From positions 29,669 through 93,668 of the forward strand of contig SZWC01004687.1 in assembly GCA_023375785.1 (NCBI GenBank): 64,000 nt of DNA. The letters are read 5' to 3'. The DNA is from Penium margaritaceum (Eukaryota; Streptophyta; Zygnematophyceae; Desmidiales; Peniaceae). Every line of letters starts with the position of its first letter. The stretch's first letter is position 1. A model generated the notes under the pieces. That model saw nothing but the letters and a program-made list of their open reading frames with translations. It made no database searches and was not told where the DNA came from. Both the position numbers and the translations under genes were made by a program. Below are positions 28,301 through 41,458 of the stretch, in pieces.

Positions 28301-29883
28301 TAAATGCGTGTAAGTGTGTGTAAGTGCATATAAGTGCGTGTAATTACGTGTGAGTGTGTGTAAGTACGTATAAGTACGTATAAGTGCGTGTAAGTACATT
28401 TAAGTGTTTGTAAGTACGTGTAAGTACGTGTAAGTGTGTGTAAGTGCATGTAAGTTTGTGTAAGTGTGTGTAAGTGCGTGTAAGAGTAATTAACTGTGTG
28501 TAAGTGCGTATAAGTGTGTGTAAGTGTGTGTAAGTGCGTGTAAGTGTGTATAAGTGCGTGTAAGTGTGTGCAAGTACGTGTAAGTGCGTGTAAGTGCGTG
28601 CAAGTATGTGTAAGTACGTTTAAGTGTGTGTAAGTACGTGTTTGTGCGTGTAAGTGTGTATAAGTGTGTGTAAGTATGTGTAAGTATGTGTAGGTGCGTG
28701 TAAGTCCGTGTAAGTATGCATAAGTACGTGTAAGTGTGTATATGTACGTTTAAGTGTGTGCAAGTACGTGTAAGTGCGTGTGAGTGTGTGTAAGTGTATG
28801 TAAGTGTGTATAAGTACGTGTAAGTGCGTGTAAGTGCGTGTTAGTGTATGTAAGTGCATGAAAGTACGTGTAAGTACGTGGCAGTGCGTGTAAGTGTGTG
28901 TTAGTGCATGTAAGTGCCTGTAAGTGTGTGTTACTGTGTGTAAGTGTGTGTAAGTGTGTGTGAGTATGTGTAAGTGCCTGTACGTACGTATAAGTGCTTG
29001 TAGGTGCGTGTAAGTACGTGTATGTAAGTGTAAGTGTGTGTAACTACGTGTAGGTGCATTGACTGTGTGTAAGTATGTGTAAGTACGTGTAAGTGCGTGT
29101 AACTGTGTGTAACTGCGTGTAAGTGCGTGTAAGTGCGTGTAAGTATATATAAGTGCAGGAAAGTGTAAGTACGTGTAAGGACCTGTAAGTGGCATAACTG
29201 CGTGTAAGTGCATGTAAGTAAGTGTAAGTACGTGTAAGTGTATATATGTACGTGTAAGTGGGTGTAAGTGTGTGTAAGTGCGTGTAAATACGTGTAAGTG
29301 CATGTAAGTGCGTGTAAGTACGTGTAAGTGTGAGTAAGTGTGTCTGAGTGCGTATAGGTGCGTATACATGCGTGTAAGTGCGTGTAAATGCGTGTAATTG
29401 CGTGTAAGTGCGTGTAAGTACGTGTAAGTACGTGTAAGTACGTGTAAGTGCGTGTAAGTACGTGTAAGTGGGTATAAGTGCGTGTAAGTGTGTGTAAGTG
29501 TATATAAGTGCGTGTAAGTGCGTGTAGGTGCGTGTAAGTGTGTGTAAGTGCATATAAGTGTGTGAAAGTGCGCGTAAGTGCGTGTAAGTGCGTGTAAGTG
29601 CGTGTAAGTACGTGTAAGTTTGTGTTCGTACGTGTAAGTGCTTGTAGGTGCGTGTAAGTACGTATAAGTACGTGTAAGTGCATGTAACTGCGTGTAAGTG
29701 TGTGTAACTACGTGTAAGCATATGTAAGTGCGTGTAAGTGCGTTTAAGTTTATGTAAGTGTGTGTAAGTGTGTGTAAGTACGTGTAAGTGTGTGTAAGTG
29801 TTTGTAAGTACGTGTAAGTATGTGTAAGTGTGTGTAAGTGCGTGTACGTTCTTGTAAGTGCGTGTAAGTATGTGTAAGTGCAA

Positions 29884-30420
29884 TTATCTGGGTGTCAGTG
29901 TGTGCAAGTGCGTATAAGTGCATGTAAGTGCGTGTAAGTGTGTATAGGTACATGTAAGTGTGTACAAGTGCGTGTAAGTGCGTGTAAGTGTGTGTAAGTA
30001 CGTGTTAGTGCGTATAAGTATGTGTAAGTGCGTGTAAGTGCGTGTAAGTACATGTAAGTGCGTGTAAGTGCGTGTAAGTGCGTGTAAGTATGTGTAAGTG
30101 TATGTAAGTGTGTATAAGTGCATGTAAGTACGTATAAGTGTGTGTAAGTGCGTGTACGTGCGTGTAAGTGCGTATAAGTGTGTGTAAGTACGTGTAAGTG
30201 CATGTAGGTGCGTGTAAGTCTGTGTATGTGTGATAAGTGCGTGTAAGTGTGTATAAATACGTGTAAGTGTGTGAAAGTGCGTGTAAGTGTGTGTAAGTGT
30301 TTGTAAGTACGTGTAAGTATGTGTAAGTGTGTGTAAGTGCGTGTACGTTCGTGTAAGTGCGTGTAAGTATGTGTAAGTGCAATTAACTGGGTGTCAGTGT
30401 GTGTAAGTGCGTGTAAGTGC
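29884..30420 (-). repeat. About 500-bp duplicated decamer block
   Basis: The block around GCAATTATCTGGGTGTCAG at about 29880 is repeated around GCAATTAACTGGGTGTCAG at about 30380 and again at about 33286. Over some 240 bp, the stretches 29884-30123 and 33289-33528 look nearly identical when read in the same phase. This block forms the start of the larger 2.9-kb repeat and was itself duplicated locally. Confidence 0.7.
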
Positions 30421-33400
30421 ATGTAAGTGCGTGTAAGTGTCTATAGGTGCATGTAAGTGTGTACAAGTGTGTGTAAGTGCGTGTAAGTGTGTGTAAGTAC
30501 GTGTTAGTGCATATAAGTATGTGTAAGTGCGCGTAATTGCGTGTAAGTACATGTAAGTGCGTGTAAGTATGTGTAAGTACGTGTAAGTACGTGTAAGTGT
30601 ATATAAGTGTGTATAAGTGCATGTAAGTACGTATAAGTGTGTAAGTGTGTGTACGTGCGTGTAAGTGCGTATAAGTGTGTGTAAGTACGTGTAAGTGCAT
30701 GTAGGTGCGTGTAAGTCTATGCATGTGTGATAAGTGTGTGTAAGTGTGTATAAATACGTGTAAGTGTGTGCAAGTGCGTGTAAGTACGTATAAGTGCGTG
30801 TAAGTACGTGTAAGTATGTGTAAGTGCATATATGTGCGTGTTAGTGCATGTAAGTGCATGTAAGTGTATGTAAGTGCGTGTAAGTGCGTGTAAGTGCGTG
30901 TAACTGCGTGTAAGTGCATGTAAGTGTGTGTAAGTGCGTGTAACTATGTGTAAGTGCGTGTAAGTGCGTGTAAGTACGTGTAAGTGCGTGTACGTATGCG
31001 TAAGTGCTTGTAGGTGCGTGTCAGTACGTGTAAGTGCTTGTAAGTGTGTGTACGTGCATGTAAGTGGATGTAACTGCGTGTGAGTATGTGTAAGTGCGTA
31101 CAAGTTCATATAAGTGCGTGTAAGTGTGTATAAGTGCGTGTAAGTGCGTGTAAGTGCATGTACGTATTTTTAAGTGCGTGTAAGTATGTGTACATGTGTG
31201 TGAGTGCGTGTAAGTTCGTGTAAGTGCGTGTAAGTGCGTGTAAGTACAAGTAACTGCGTGTAAGTGCGTATAAGTGCGTATAAGTGTGTGTAAGTGTGTG
31301 TAAGTGTGTATAAGTGCGTGTAAGTGTGTGCAAATACGTGTAAGTGCGTGTAAGTGCGTGTAAGTATGTGTAAGTGTGTGTAAGCGTGTGTAAGTACATG
31401 TAAGTGTGTGTAAGTGTGTGTAAGTGCGTGTAAGTGCGTGTAAGTGCGTGTAAGTATGTGTAAGTGCATGGAAGTGTGTGAGAGTACGTGTAAGTGTATG
31501 TAAGTGCGTGTAAGTGCGTGTAGGTACATATACGTGCGTGTAAGTGCATGTAAGTACGTGTAATTGCGTGTAAGTGCGTGTAAGTACGTGTGAGTGTGTG
31601 TAAGTCCGTGTAAGTACGTGTAAGTACGTATAAGTGGGTATAAGTGTGTGTAGGTGCATATAAGTGTATCTAAGTGCGCATGAGTGCGTGTAAGTACGTG
31701 TAAGTATGTGTAAGTGTGTGTGAGTGCATATAAGTGTGTGTAACTGCGTGTAACTGCGTGTAAGTGCGTGTAAGTGCGTTTAAGTGCGTGTAAGTGCGTG
31801 TTCATTTGTGTAAGTGCTTGTAGGTACGTGTAAGTACGTATGAGTACGTGTAAGTACGTGTAACTGCGTGTAAGTACGTGTTACTGCGTGTAAGTGTGTG
31901 TAAGTACGTGTAAGTGCGTGTAACTGCGTGTATGTGCGTGTAACTGCGTATAAGTATATGGAAGTGCGTGTAAGTACGTGTAAGTTTGTGTAAGTGTGTG
32001 TAAGTGCGTGTAAGTACGTGTAAGTGCATGTAAGTATTTGTAAGTACGTATAAGTACGTGCAAGTGTGTATAAGTACGTGTACGTTTGTGTGAGTGAGTG
32101 TAAGTACGTGTAAGTGCAATTAACTACGTGTAAGTACATGTAAGTGCGTGTAAGTGCATATAAGTCTATGTAAGTGTGTATAAGTGCGAGTAAGTGTGTG
32201 CAAGTGTATGCAACTGCGTGTAAGTACGTGTAAGTGCGTGTAAGTACATGTAAGTACGTGTAAGTGCGTGTAAGTGTGTGTAAGTGCGTGTAAGTACGTG
32301 TAAGTGCATGTAAGTGTGTATAAGTGTGTGAGAGTACGTATAAGTGTGTGTAAGTACGTGTGCGTGCATGTAAGTGCGTGTAAGTGTGTGTAAGTACCTG
32401 TAAGTGCGTGTAGGAACGTGTAAGTCCGTGTAAGTGTGCATAAGTACGTGTAAGTGTGTATAAATGCGTGTAAGTGTGTGTAAGTGCGTATAAGTGCATG
32501 TAAGTGCGTGTACGTACGTGTAAGTGCGTGTAAGTATGTGTAAGTGCATGTAAGTGCATGTTAGTGCGTATAAGTGCATGTAAGTGCATGTAAGTACGTG
32601 TAAGTGCGTGTAAGTACGTGTAAGTGTGTGTAAGTGCATGTAAGTCCATATAAGTGCGTGTAACTGCGTATAAGTGTGTGCAAGTGCGTGTAAGTACGTG
32701 TAAGTGGTGTACGTTCATGGAAGTGCTTGTAGGTGCGTGTAAGTATGTGTAAGTGCATGTAAGTGCATGTAACTGCGTGTGAGTGTGTGTAAGTGCGTAT
32801 ATGTGCGTATAAGTACGTGTAAGTGCGTGTAAGTGTGTGTAAGTGCGTGTAAGTGCATGTAAGTGTTTTTAAGTGCGTGTTAGTATGTATAAGTGTGTGT
32901 CAGTGTGTGTAAGTTTGTGTAAGTACGTGTAAGTGCGTGTAAGTACAATTAACTGCGTGTATGTGCCTATAAGTGTGTATACGTGCATGAAAGTGCGTGT
33001 AAGTACGTGTAAGTGCGTGTAAGTACGTGTAAGTGTGTGTACGTACGTGTAAGTGCTTGTACGTGCGTGTAAGTAACTATAAGTACGTGTAAGTGCATGT
33101 AACTGCGTGTAAGTGCGTGTAACTGCGTGTAAGCATATGTAAGTGTGTGTAAGTGCGTTTAAGTTTATGTAAGTGTGTGTAAGTACGTATAAGTGTGTGT
33201 AATTGTTTGTAAGTACGTGTAAGTATGTGTAAGTGTGTGTAAGTGCGTGTACATTCGTGTAAGTGCGTGTAAGTATGTGCAAGTGCAATTAACTGGGTGT
33301 CAGTGTGTGTAAGTGCGTGTAAGTGCATGTAAGTGCGTGTAAGTGTGTATAGGTGCATGTAAGTGTGTACAAGTGCGTGTAAGTGCGTGTAAGTGTGTGT

Positions 33401-36400
33401 AAGTACGTGTTAGTACGTATAAGTATGTGTAAGTGCGTGTAAGTGCGTGTAAGTACATGTAAGTGCGTGTAAGTGCGTGTAAGTGCGTGTAAGTACGTGT
33501 AAGTATATGTAAGTGTGTATAAGTGCATGTAAGTATGTATAAGTGTGTGTAAGTGCGTGGTCGTGCGTGTAAGTGCGTATAAGTGTGTGTAAGTACGTGT
33601 AAGTGCATGTAGGTGCGTGTAAGTCTGTATGTGTGATAAGTGCGTGTGAGTATGTATAAATACGTGTAAGTGTGTACAAGTGCGTGTAAGTGCGTGTAAG
33701 TGCGTGTCAGTTCGTGTAAGTACGTGTAAGTATGTGTAAGTGCATATAAGTGCGTGTTAGTGCATGTAAGTGCATGTAAGTGTATGTAAGTGCGTGTAAG
33801 TGCATGTAAGTGCGTGTAACTGCATGTAAGTGCATGTAAGTGTGTGTAAGTGCGCGTAACTGCGTGTAAGTGCGTGTAAGTACGTGTAAGTACGTATAAG
33901 TGTGTGTATATATGCGTAAGTGCTTGTAGGTGCGTGTAAGTACATGTAACTGCGTGTAAGTGTGTGTAAGTGCATGTAAGTGGATGTAACTGCGTGTGAG
34001 TGTGTGTAAGTACGTATAAGTGCGTATAAGTGCGTGTAAGTGCGTATAAGTGTGTGTAAGTGCGTGTCAGTGCATGTACGTATTTTTAAGTGCGTGAAAG
34101 TATGTGTACTTGTGTTTGAGTGTGTGTAAGTTCGTGTAAGTGCGTGTAAGTGCATGTAAGTGCAAGTAACTGCGTACAAGTGTGTATAAGTGCGTATAAG
34201 TGTGTGTAAGTGCGTGTAAGTGTGTATAAGTGCGTGTAAGTGTGTACAAATATGAGTAAGTGCGTGTAAGTACGTGTAAGTATGTGTAAGTGTGTGTAAG
34301 TACATGTAAGTGTGTGTAAGTGCGTGTAAGTGCGTGTAAGTGCGTGTAAGTATGCGTAAGTGCATGGAAGTGTGTATAAGTACGTGTAAGTGTGTGTAAG
34401 TGCGTGTAAGTGCGTGCAGGTACATATACGTGCGTGTAAGTGCATGTAAGTACGTGTTATTGCGTGATAGTGCGTGTAAGTGTGTGTGAGTGTGTGTAAG
34501 TGCGTGTAAGTGCGTGTAAGTACATATAAGTGGGTATAAGTGCGTGTAGGTGCGTATAAGTGTATGTAAGTGCGCATGAGTGCGTGTAAGTACGTGTAAG
34601 TACGTGTAAGTGTGTGTGAGTGCATATAAGTGTGTGTAAGTGCGTGCAACTGCGTGTAAGTGCGTGTAATTGCCTTTAAGTGTGTGTAAGTGCGTGTTCG
34701 TTTGTGTAAGTGCTTGTAGGTACGTGTAAGTACGTATAAGTACGTGTAAGTGCGTGTAACTGCGTGTAAGTGCGTGTTACTACGTGTAAGTGTGTGTAAG
34801 TATGTGTAAGTGCGTTTAACTGCATGTATGTGCGTGTAACTGCGTATAAGTATATGGAAGTGCGTGTAAGTATGTGTAAGTTTGTGTAAGTGTGTGTAAG
34901 TGCGTGTAAGTACGTGTAAGTGCATGTAAGTATTTGTAAGTACGTATAAGTACGTGTAAGTGCGTGTAAGTACGTGTACGTGTGTGTAAGTGCGTGTAAG
35001 TACATGTAAGTGCAATTAACTACGTCTAAGTGCATGTAAGTGTGTGTAAGTGCATGTAAGTCTGTGTAAGTATGTATAAGTGCGAGTAAGTGTGTGCAAG
35101 TGCATGCAACTGCGTGTAAGTGCGTGTAAGTGCGTGTAAGTACATGTAAGTACGTGTAAGTGCGTGTAAGTGCGTATAAGTGCGTGTAAGTGCGTGTAAG
35201 TACGTGTAAGTGCATGTAAGTGTGTATAATAGTGTGTAAGTGCGTATAAGTGTGTGTAAGTGCGTGTGCGTGCGTGTAAGTGCGTGTAAGTGTGTGTAAG
35301 TACCTGTAAGTGCATGTAGGAATGTGTAAGTCCGTGTAAGTGTGCATAAGTACGTGTAAGTGTGTATAAATGCGTGTAAGTGAGTGTAAGTGCGTATAAG
35401 TGCGTGTAAGTGCGTGTAAGTACGTGTAAGTGCGTGTAAGTATGTGTAAGTGCATGTAAGTGCGTGTTAGTGCGTATAAGTGCATGTAAGTGCATGTAAG
35501 TATGTGTAAGTGCGTGTAAGTGCGTGTAAGTGTGTGTAAGTGCATGTAAGTGCATGTAAGTGCGTGTAACTGTGTGTAAGTGTGTGTAAGTGCGTGTAAG
35601 TACGTGTAAGTGGTGTACGTTTGTGTAAGTGCTTGTAGGTACGTGTAAGTACGTGTAAGTGCGTGTAAATGCGTGTAAGTGCGTGTAAGTGCATGTAACT
35701 GCATGTGAGTGTGTGTAAGTGCGTATATGTGCGTATAAGTACGTGTAAGTACGTGTAAGTGCGTGTAAGTGCGTGTAAGTGCATGTAAGTGTTTTTAAGT
35801 GCGTGTAAGTATGTATAAGTGTGTGTGAGTGTGTGTAAGTTTGTGTAAGTATGTGTAAGTGCGTGTAAGTGCAATTAACAGCGTGTAAGTGCGTATAAGT
35901 GCGTATAAGTGCGTGTAAGTACGTGTAAGTGTGTATAAGTGCATGTAAGTGTGTGCAAGTGCATGTAAGTGCATGTAAGTGCATGTAAGTGCGTGTAAGT
36001 GCATGTAAGTACCTGTAAGTGTGTGTAAGTGCGTGTAAGTGCGTGTAAGTGTGTGTAAGTACGTGTATGTACGTGTAAGTACGTGTGAGTACGTGTAAGT
36101 GTGTACAAGTGTGTGTAAATGCGTGTACGTGCGTGTAAGTACGTGTAAGTGTGTGTAGGTGCGTGTAAGCACGTGTAAGTACGCATAAGTGTGTGTAAGT
36201 CTGTATAAGTCCATGTAAGTGTGTGCAACTGCGTGTAAGTGCGTGTAAGTGCGTGTAAGTACGTGTAAGTGTTTGTAAGTACATGTAAGTACCTGTAAGT
36301 GCGTATTAGTGTGTGTAAGTGCATGTAAGTGCATGCAAGTGTGAGTAAGTATTTGTAAGTGCGTGTAAGTGTGTGTAAGTACATACAAGTGTATGTAAGT

Positions 36401-39400
36401 ACGTGTAACCACGTGTAAGTGCGTGTAAGTGTGTGTAAGTGTATGTAAGTGTGTGTATGTATGTGTAAGTGCTTGTAGGTACGTGTAAGTACGTGTAAGT
36501 GTGTGTAAGTGTGTGTAACTGCGTGTAAGTGTGTATAACTACGTGTAAGTGTGTGTAAGTACTTGTAAGTGCGTATAACTTCGTGTAAGTGCATGTAAGT
36601 GCGTGTAAGTGTGTATTGGTGCATGTAAGTGTGTACAAGTGCGTGTAAGTGCGTGTAAGTGTGTATAAGTACGTGTTAGTGCGTATAAGTATGTGTAAGT
36701 GCATGTAAGTGCATGTAAGTACATGTAAGTGCGTGTAAGTGCGTGTAAGTGCGTGTAAGTACGTGTAAGTGCATGTAAGTGTGTATAAGTGCGTTTAAGT
36801 ACGTATAAGTGTATGTACGTGCGTGTACGTGCGTGTAAGTGCGTATAAGTGTGTGTAAGTACGTGTAAGTGCATGTAGGTGCATGTAAGTCTGTGTATGT
36901 GTGATAAGCGCGTGTAAGTGTGTATAAATACGTGTAAGTGTGTGCAAGTGCATGTAAGTGCGTGTAAGTGCGTGTAAGTGCGTGTAAGTATGTGTAAGTA
37001 CGTGTAAGTGCATAGAAGTGCGTGTTAGTGCATGTAAGTGCATGTAAGTGTATGTAAGTGCGTGTAAGTGCGTGCAAGGGCGTGTAAGTGTGTGTAAGTG
37101 CATGTAAGTGTGTGTAAGTGCGTGTAGTTGCATGTAAGTGCGTGTAAGTGCGTGTAAGTACGTGTAAGTACGTGTACGTACGTGTAAGTGCTTGTAGGTA
37201 CGTGTAAGTACGTGTAAGTGCGTGTAAGTGCGTGGAAGTGCATGTAAGTACATGTAACTGCGTGTGAGTGTGTGTAAGTGCGTATAAGTGCGTATAAGTG
37301 CGTGTAAGTGCATATAAGTACGTGTAAGTGCGTGTAAGTGCATGTACGTGTTTTTAAGTGCGTGTAAGTACGTGTACATGTGTGTGAGTGCGTGTAAGTT
37401 CGTGTAAGTGTGTGTAAGTGCGTGTAAGTGCAAGCAATTGCGTGTAAGTGCGTATAAGTGCGTATAAGTGCGTGTAAGTGCGTGTAAGTGTGTATAAGTG
37501 CGTGTAAGTGTGTGCAAATACGTGTAAGTGCGTGTAAGTGCGTGTAAGTATGTGTAAGTGTGTGTAAGTACATGTATGTGTGTGTAAGTGCGTGTAAGTG
37601 CGTGTAAGTGCGTGTAAGTATGTGTAAGTGCATGGAAGTGTGTGTATGTACGTGTATGTGTATGTAAGTGCGAGTAAGTGCTTGTAGGTGCATATACGTG
37701 CGTGTAAGTGCATGTAAGTGCATGTAATTGCATGTGAGTGCGTGTAAGTGCGTGTGAGTGCGTCTAAGTACGTGGAAATGTGTGTAAGTACGTGTAAGTG
37801 GATATAAGTGCGTGTAGGTATGTATAAGTGTATGTAAGTGCGCATGAGTGCATGTAAGTACGTGTTAGTACGTGTAAGTGTGTGTGAGTGCATATAAGTG
37901 TGTGTAAGTGCGTGTAACTACGTGTAAGTGCATGTAAGTGCGTGTAAGTGGGTGTAAGTGCGTGTTCGTTCGTGTAAGTGCTTGTAGGTACGTGTAAGTA
38001 CGTATAAGTACGTGTAAGTGCATGTAACTGCGTGTAAGTACGTGTTACTGCGTCTAAGTGTGTGTAAGTATGTGTAAGTGCGTGTAACTGCGTGTATGTG
38101 CGTGTAATTGCGTATAAGTATATGTAAGTGCGTGTAAGTGCGTGTAAGTTTGTGGAAGTGTGTGTAAGTACGTGTAAGTACATGTAAGTGCATGTAAGTA
38201 GTTGTAAGTACGTGTAAGTAGGTGTAAGTGCGTGTAAGTACGTGTACGTTTGTGTAAGTGCGTGTAAGTATGTGTAAGTGCAATTAACTACGTGTAAGTG
38301 CATGTAAGTGCGTGTAAGTGCATGTAAGTCTGTGTAAGTGTGTATAAGTACGAGTAAGTGTGTGCAAGTGCGTGTAAGTGCGTGTAGGTGCGTGTAAGTG
38401 CGTGTAAGTACATGTAAGTACGTGTAAGTGCGTGTAAGTAGGTATAAGTGCATGTAAGTGTGTATAAGTATGTGTAAGTGCGTATAAGTGTATGTAAGTG
38501 CGTGTGCGTGCGTATAAGTGCGTGTAAGTGTGTGTAAGTACCTGGCAGTGTGTGTAGGAACGTGCAAGTCCGTGTAAGTGTACATAAGTATGTGTAAGTG
38601 TGTATAAATGCGTGTAAGTGTGTGTAAGTGCGTATAAGTGTGTATAAGTGCGTGTAAGTATGTGTAAGTGCGTGTAAGTACGTGTAAGTGCATGTAAGTG
38701 CGTGTTAGTGCGTATAAGTGCATTTCAGTATGTGTAAGTACGTGTAAGTGCGTGTAAGTGCGTGTAAGTGTGTGTAAGTGCATGTAAGTGCATGTAAGTG
38801 CGTGTAACTGCGTGTAAGTGTATGTAAGTGCGTATAAGTACGTGTAAGTGCGTGTACGTTTGTGTAAGTGCTTGTAGGTGCGTGTAAGTACGTGTAAGTG
38901 CGTGTAAATGCGTGTAAGTGCGTGTAAGTGCATGTAACTGCGTGTGCGTGTGTGTAAGTGCGTATATGTGCGTATAAGTACCTGTAAGTGCGTGTAGGTG
39001 CGTGTAAGTGCGTGTAAGTGCATGTAAGTGTTTTTAAGTGCGTGTAAGTATGTATAAGTGTGTGTGAGTGTGTGTAAGTTTGTGTAAGTACGTGTAAGTA
39101 CGTGTAAGTGCAATTAACTGTGTGTAAGTGCTTATAAGTGCGTATAAGTGCGTGTAAGTACGTGTAAGTGTGTATAAGTTCATGTAAGTGTGTGCAAGTG
39201 TGTGTAAGTGCGTGTAAGGGCATGTAAGTGCGTGTAAGTGCCTGTAAGTACCTGTAAGTATGTGTAAGTGCGTGTAAGTGCATGTAAGTGCGTGTAAGTA
39301 CGTGTATGTACGTGTAAGTAGGTGTGAGTACGTGTAAGTGTGTACAAGTGCGTGTAAGTACGTATAAGTGTGTGTAAGTGCGTGTACGTGCGTGTAAGTG

Positions 39401-39830
39401 CGTGGAAGTGTGTGTAAGTACGTGTAAGTGTGTGTAGGTGCGTGTAAGCCCGTGTAAGTACGCATAAGTGTGTGTAAGTCTGTATGAGTTGGTGTAAGTG
39501 TGTGCAAGTGCGTGTAAGTGCGTGTAAGTGCGTGTAAGTATGTGTACGTGTTTGTAAGTACGTGTAAGTACCTGTAAGTGCATGTTAGTGCGTGTAAGTG
39601 CATGTAAGTGCATGCAAGTGTGTGTAAGTGCATACAAGTGTGTGTAAGTATGTGTAACCACGTGTAAGTGCGTGTAAGTATGTGTAAGTGTATGTAAGTG
39701 TGTGTATGTATGTGTAAGTGCTTGTAGGTACGTGTAAGTACGTGTAAGTGTGTGTAAGTGTGTGTAACTACGTGTAAGTGTGTGTAACTACGTGTAAGTG
39801 TGTGTAAGTGCTTGTAAGTACGTATAAGTG
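30384..39830 (-). repeat. Three tandem copies of a 2.9-3.3 kb higher-order repeat
   Basis: Rare landmarks recur in the same order in three consecutive blocks. ATAAATACG lies at 30750, 33656 and 36924. TATTTTTAAG or TGTTTTTAAG lies at 31165, 34081 and 37349. The AATTAAC box lies at 32118, 35014 and 38282. A second TGTTTTTAAG lies at 32864, 35790 and 39029. Offsets are about 2.90-2.93 kb between blocks one and two, and 3.24-3.27 kb between two and three. Block one lacks about 330 bp near its end (about 33.0 kb) that blocks two and three share; their TGTAACCACGTG markers sit near 36407 and 39656. Each block contains about three smaller repeats of around 0.85 kb. Confidence 0.85.
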
Positions 39831-40844
39831 CGTGTAAGTGCGTGTACGTGTGTGTAAGTGGGTGTAAGTGCGTGTAAGTTTGTGTAAGTACGTATAAGTA
39901 TATATAAGTGCGTGTAAGATCATGTAAGTGTGTGTAAGTACGTGTAAGTACGTGTAAGTGTGTGTAAGTGCGTGTAAGAATGTGTAAGTTCCTGTAAGTG
40001 CGTATAAGTGCGTATAAGTGTGTGTAAGTGTATATAAGTACGTGTAAGTGCTTATAAGTGTGTGTAAGTACGTGTAAGTCTGTGTAGGTGCGTGTAAGTC
40101 CGTGTAAGTGTGCATAAGTGTGTGTAAGTGCGTATAAGTATGTGTAAGTGTGTCCAAGTGCGTGTAAGTATGTGTAAGTACGTGTAATTGCATGTAGGTG
40201 TGTGTATGTACGTGTAAGTGTGTGTAAGTGCGCGTTAGTACGTGTCAGTGCATGTAAGTGTATGTAAGTACGTGTAAGTGTGTGTAAGTGCGTGCAAGTG
40301 CGTGTAAGTGCATGTAAGTGCGTACAAGTGAGTGTAAATGTATGTAAGTGTGTGTAAGTATTTAAATACGTGTAAGTGTGTGTAAGTATGTGTATGTGCG
40401 TGTAAGTGCGTGTAAGTGCGAGTAAGTGCGTATAAGTGCGTATAAGTACGTGTAAGTGCGTGTAAGTGTATGTAAGTGTGTGTAAATATGTTGAAGTGTG
40501 TGTAAGTGCGTGTAAGCAGATGTAGTAGCGTATAACTCCATGTAAGTGCGTGTAAGTGTGTGTAAGTGCGTGTAAGTGCGTGTAAGTACGTGTAAGTGTA
40601 TGTAAGTACGTGTAAGTGCATGTAAGTGCGTGTAAGTGCGTGTACGTGCATGTAAGTATGTGTAAGTACGTGTAAGTGCGTGTAAGTGTGTGTGAGTGCG
40701 TGTAATTGCATGTAAGTGCGTATAAGTGCATGTAAGTGGGTGTAAGTGTGTTAAGTGTGGGTAAGTACATGTAAGTGCGTGTAAGTGCGTGGAAATACGT
40801 GTAGTTGCGTGTAATTGCGTGTAAGTATCTGTAAGGACATGTAA

Positions 40845-41160
40845 GTGCGTGTAAGTGCATGAAAATACGTGTAAGTGTGTAAGTGCATGTAAGTGCTTGT
40901 AAGTGTGTGTAACTGCGTGTAAGTGTGTGTAAGTCCATATATGCATGTGTAAGTGCGTGCAAGTGCGTGTAAGTTTGTATAACTGCGTGTAAGTACGTAT
41001 AAGTGCGTGTAAGTGCGTGTAAGTGCATGAAAATACGTGTAAGTGTGTAAGTGCATGTAAGTGCTTGTAAGTGTGTGTAACTGCGTGTAAGTGTGTGTAA
41101 GTCCATATATGCATGTGTAAGTGCGTGCAAGTGCGTGTAAGTTTGTATAACTGCGTGTAA
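40845..41160 (-). repeat. 168-bp tandem duplication inside the array
   Basis: The series GCATGAAAATACGTG, a short 8-base unit, GTCCATATATGCATG and GTTTGTATAACTGCG occurs twice, at about 40845-40992 and 41013-41160, offset by 168 bp. The copies look identical over about 130 bp. Because of the short unit, the offset is not a multiple of 10. Confidence 0.8.
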
Positions 41161-41458
41161 GTACATGTAAGTGCGTGTAACTGCATATAAGTACGTGTAA
41201 GTGCCTATAAGTGTGTGCAAGTACGTGTAAGTGTGTGTAAGTACGTGTAAGTGTGTGTAAGTGTGTATAAGTGTGTGTAAGTGCGTGCAAGTGCGTATAA
41301 GTTTGTATAACTGCGTGTAAGTACATGTAAGTGCGTGTAACTGCATATAAGTACGTGTAAGTGCCTATAAGTGTGTGCAAGTACGTGTAAGTGTGTGTAA
41401 GTACGTGTAAGTGTGTGTAAGTGTGTATAAGTGTGTGTAAGTGCGTGCAAGTACGTAT
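41161..41458 (-). repeat. 160-bp tandem duplication inside the array
   Basis: GTACATGTAA followed by GTAACTGCATATAAG and GTGCCTATAAG starts at 41161 and again at 41321, offset by exactly 160 bp. The copies look identical over most of their length. It lies directly beside the 168-bp duplication, so this 600-bp stretch is a local hotspot of tandem copying. Confidence 0.8.
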
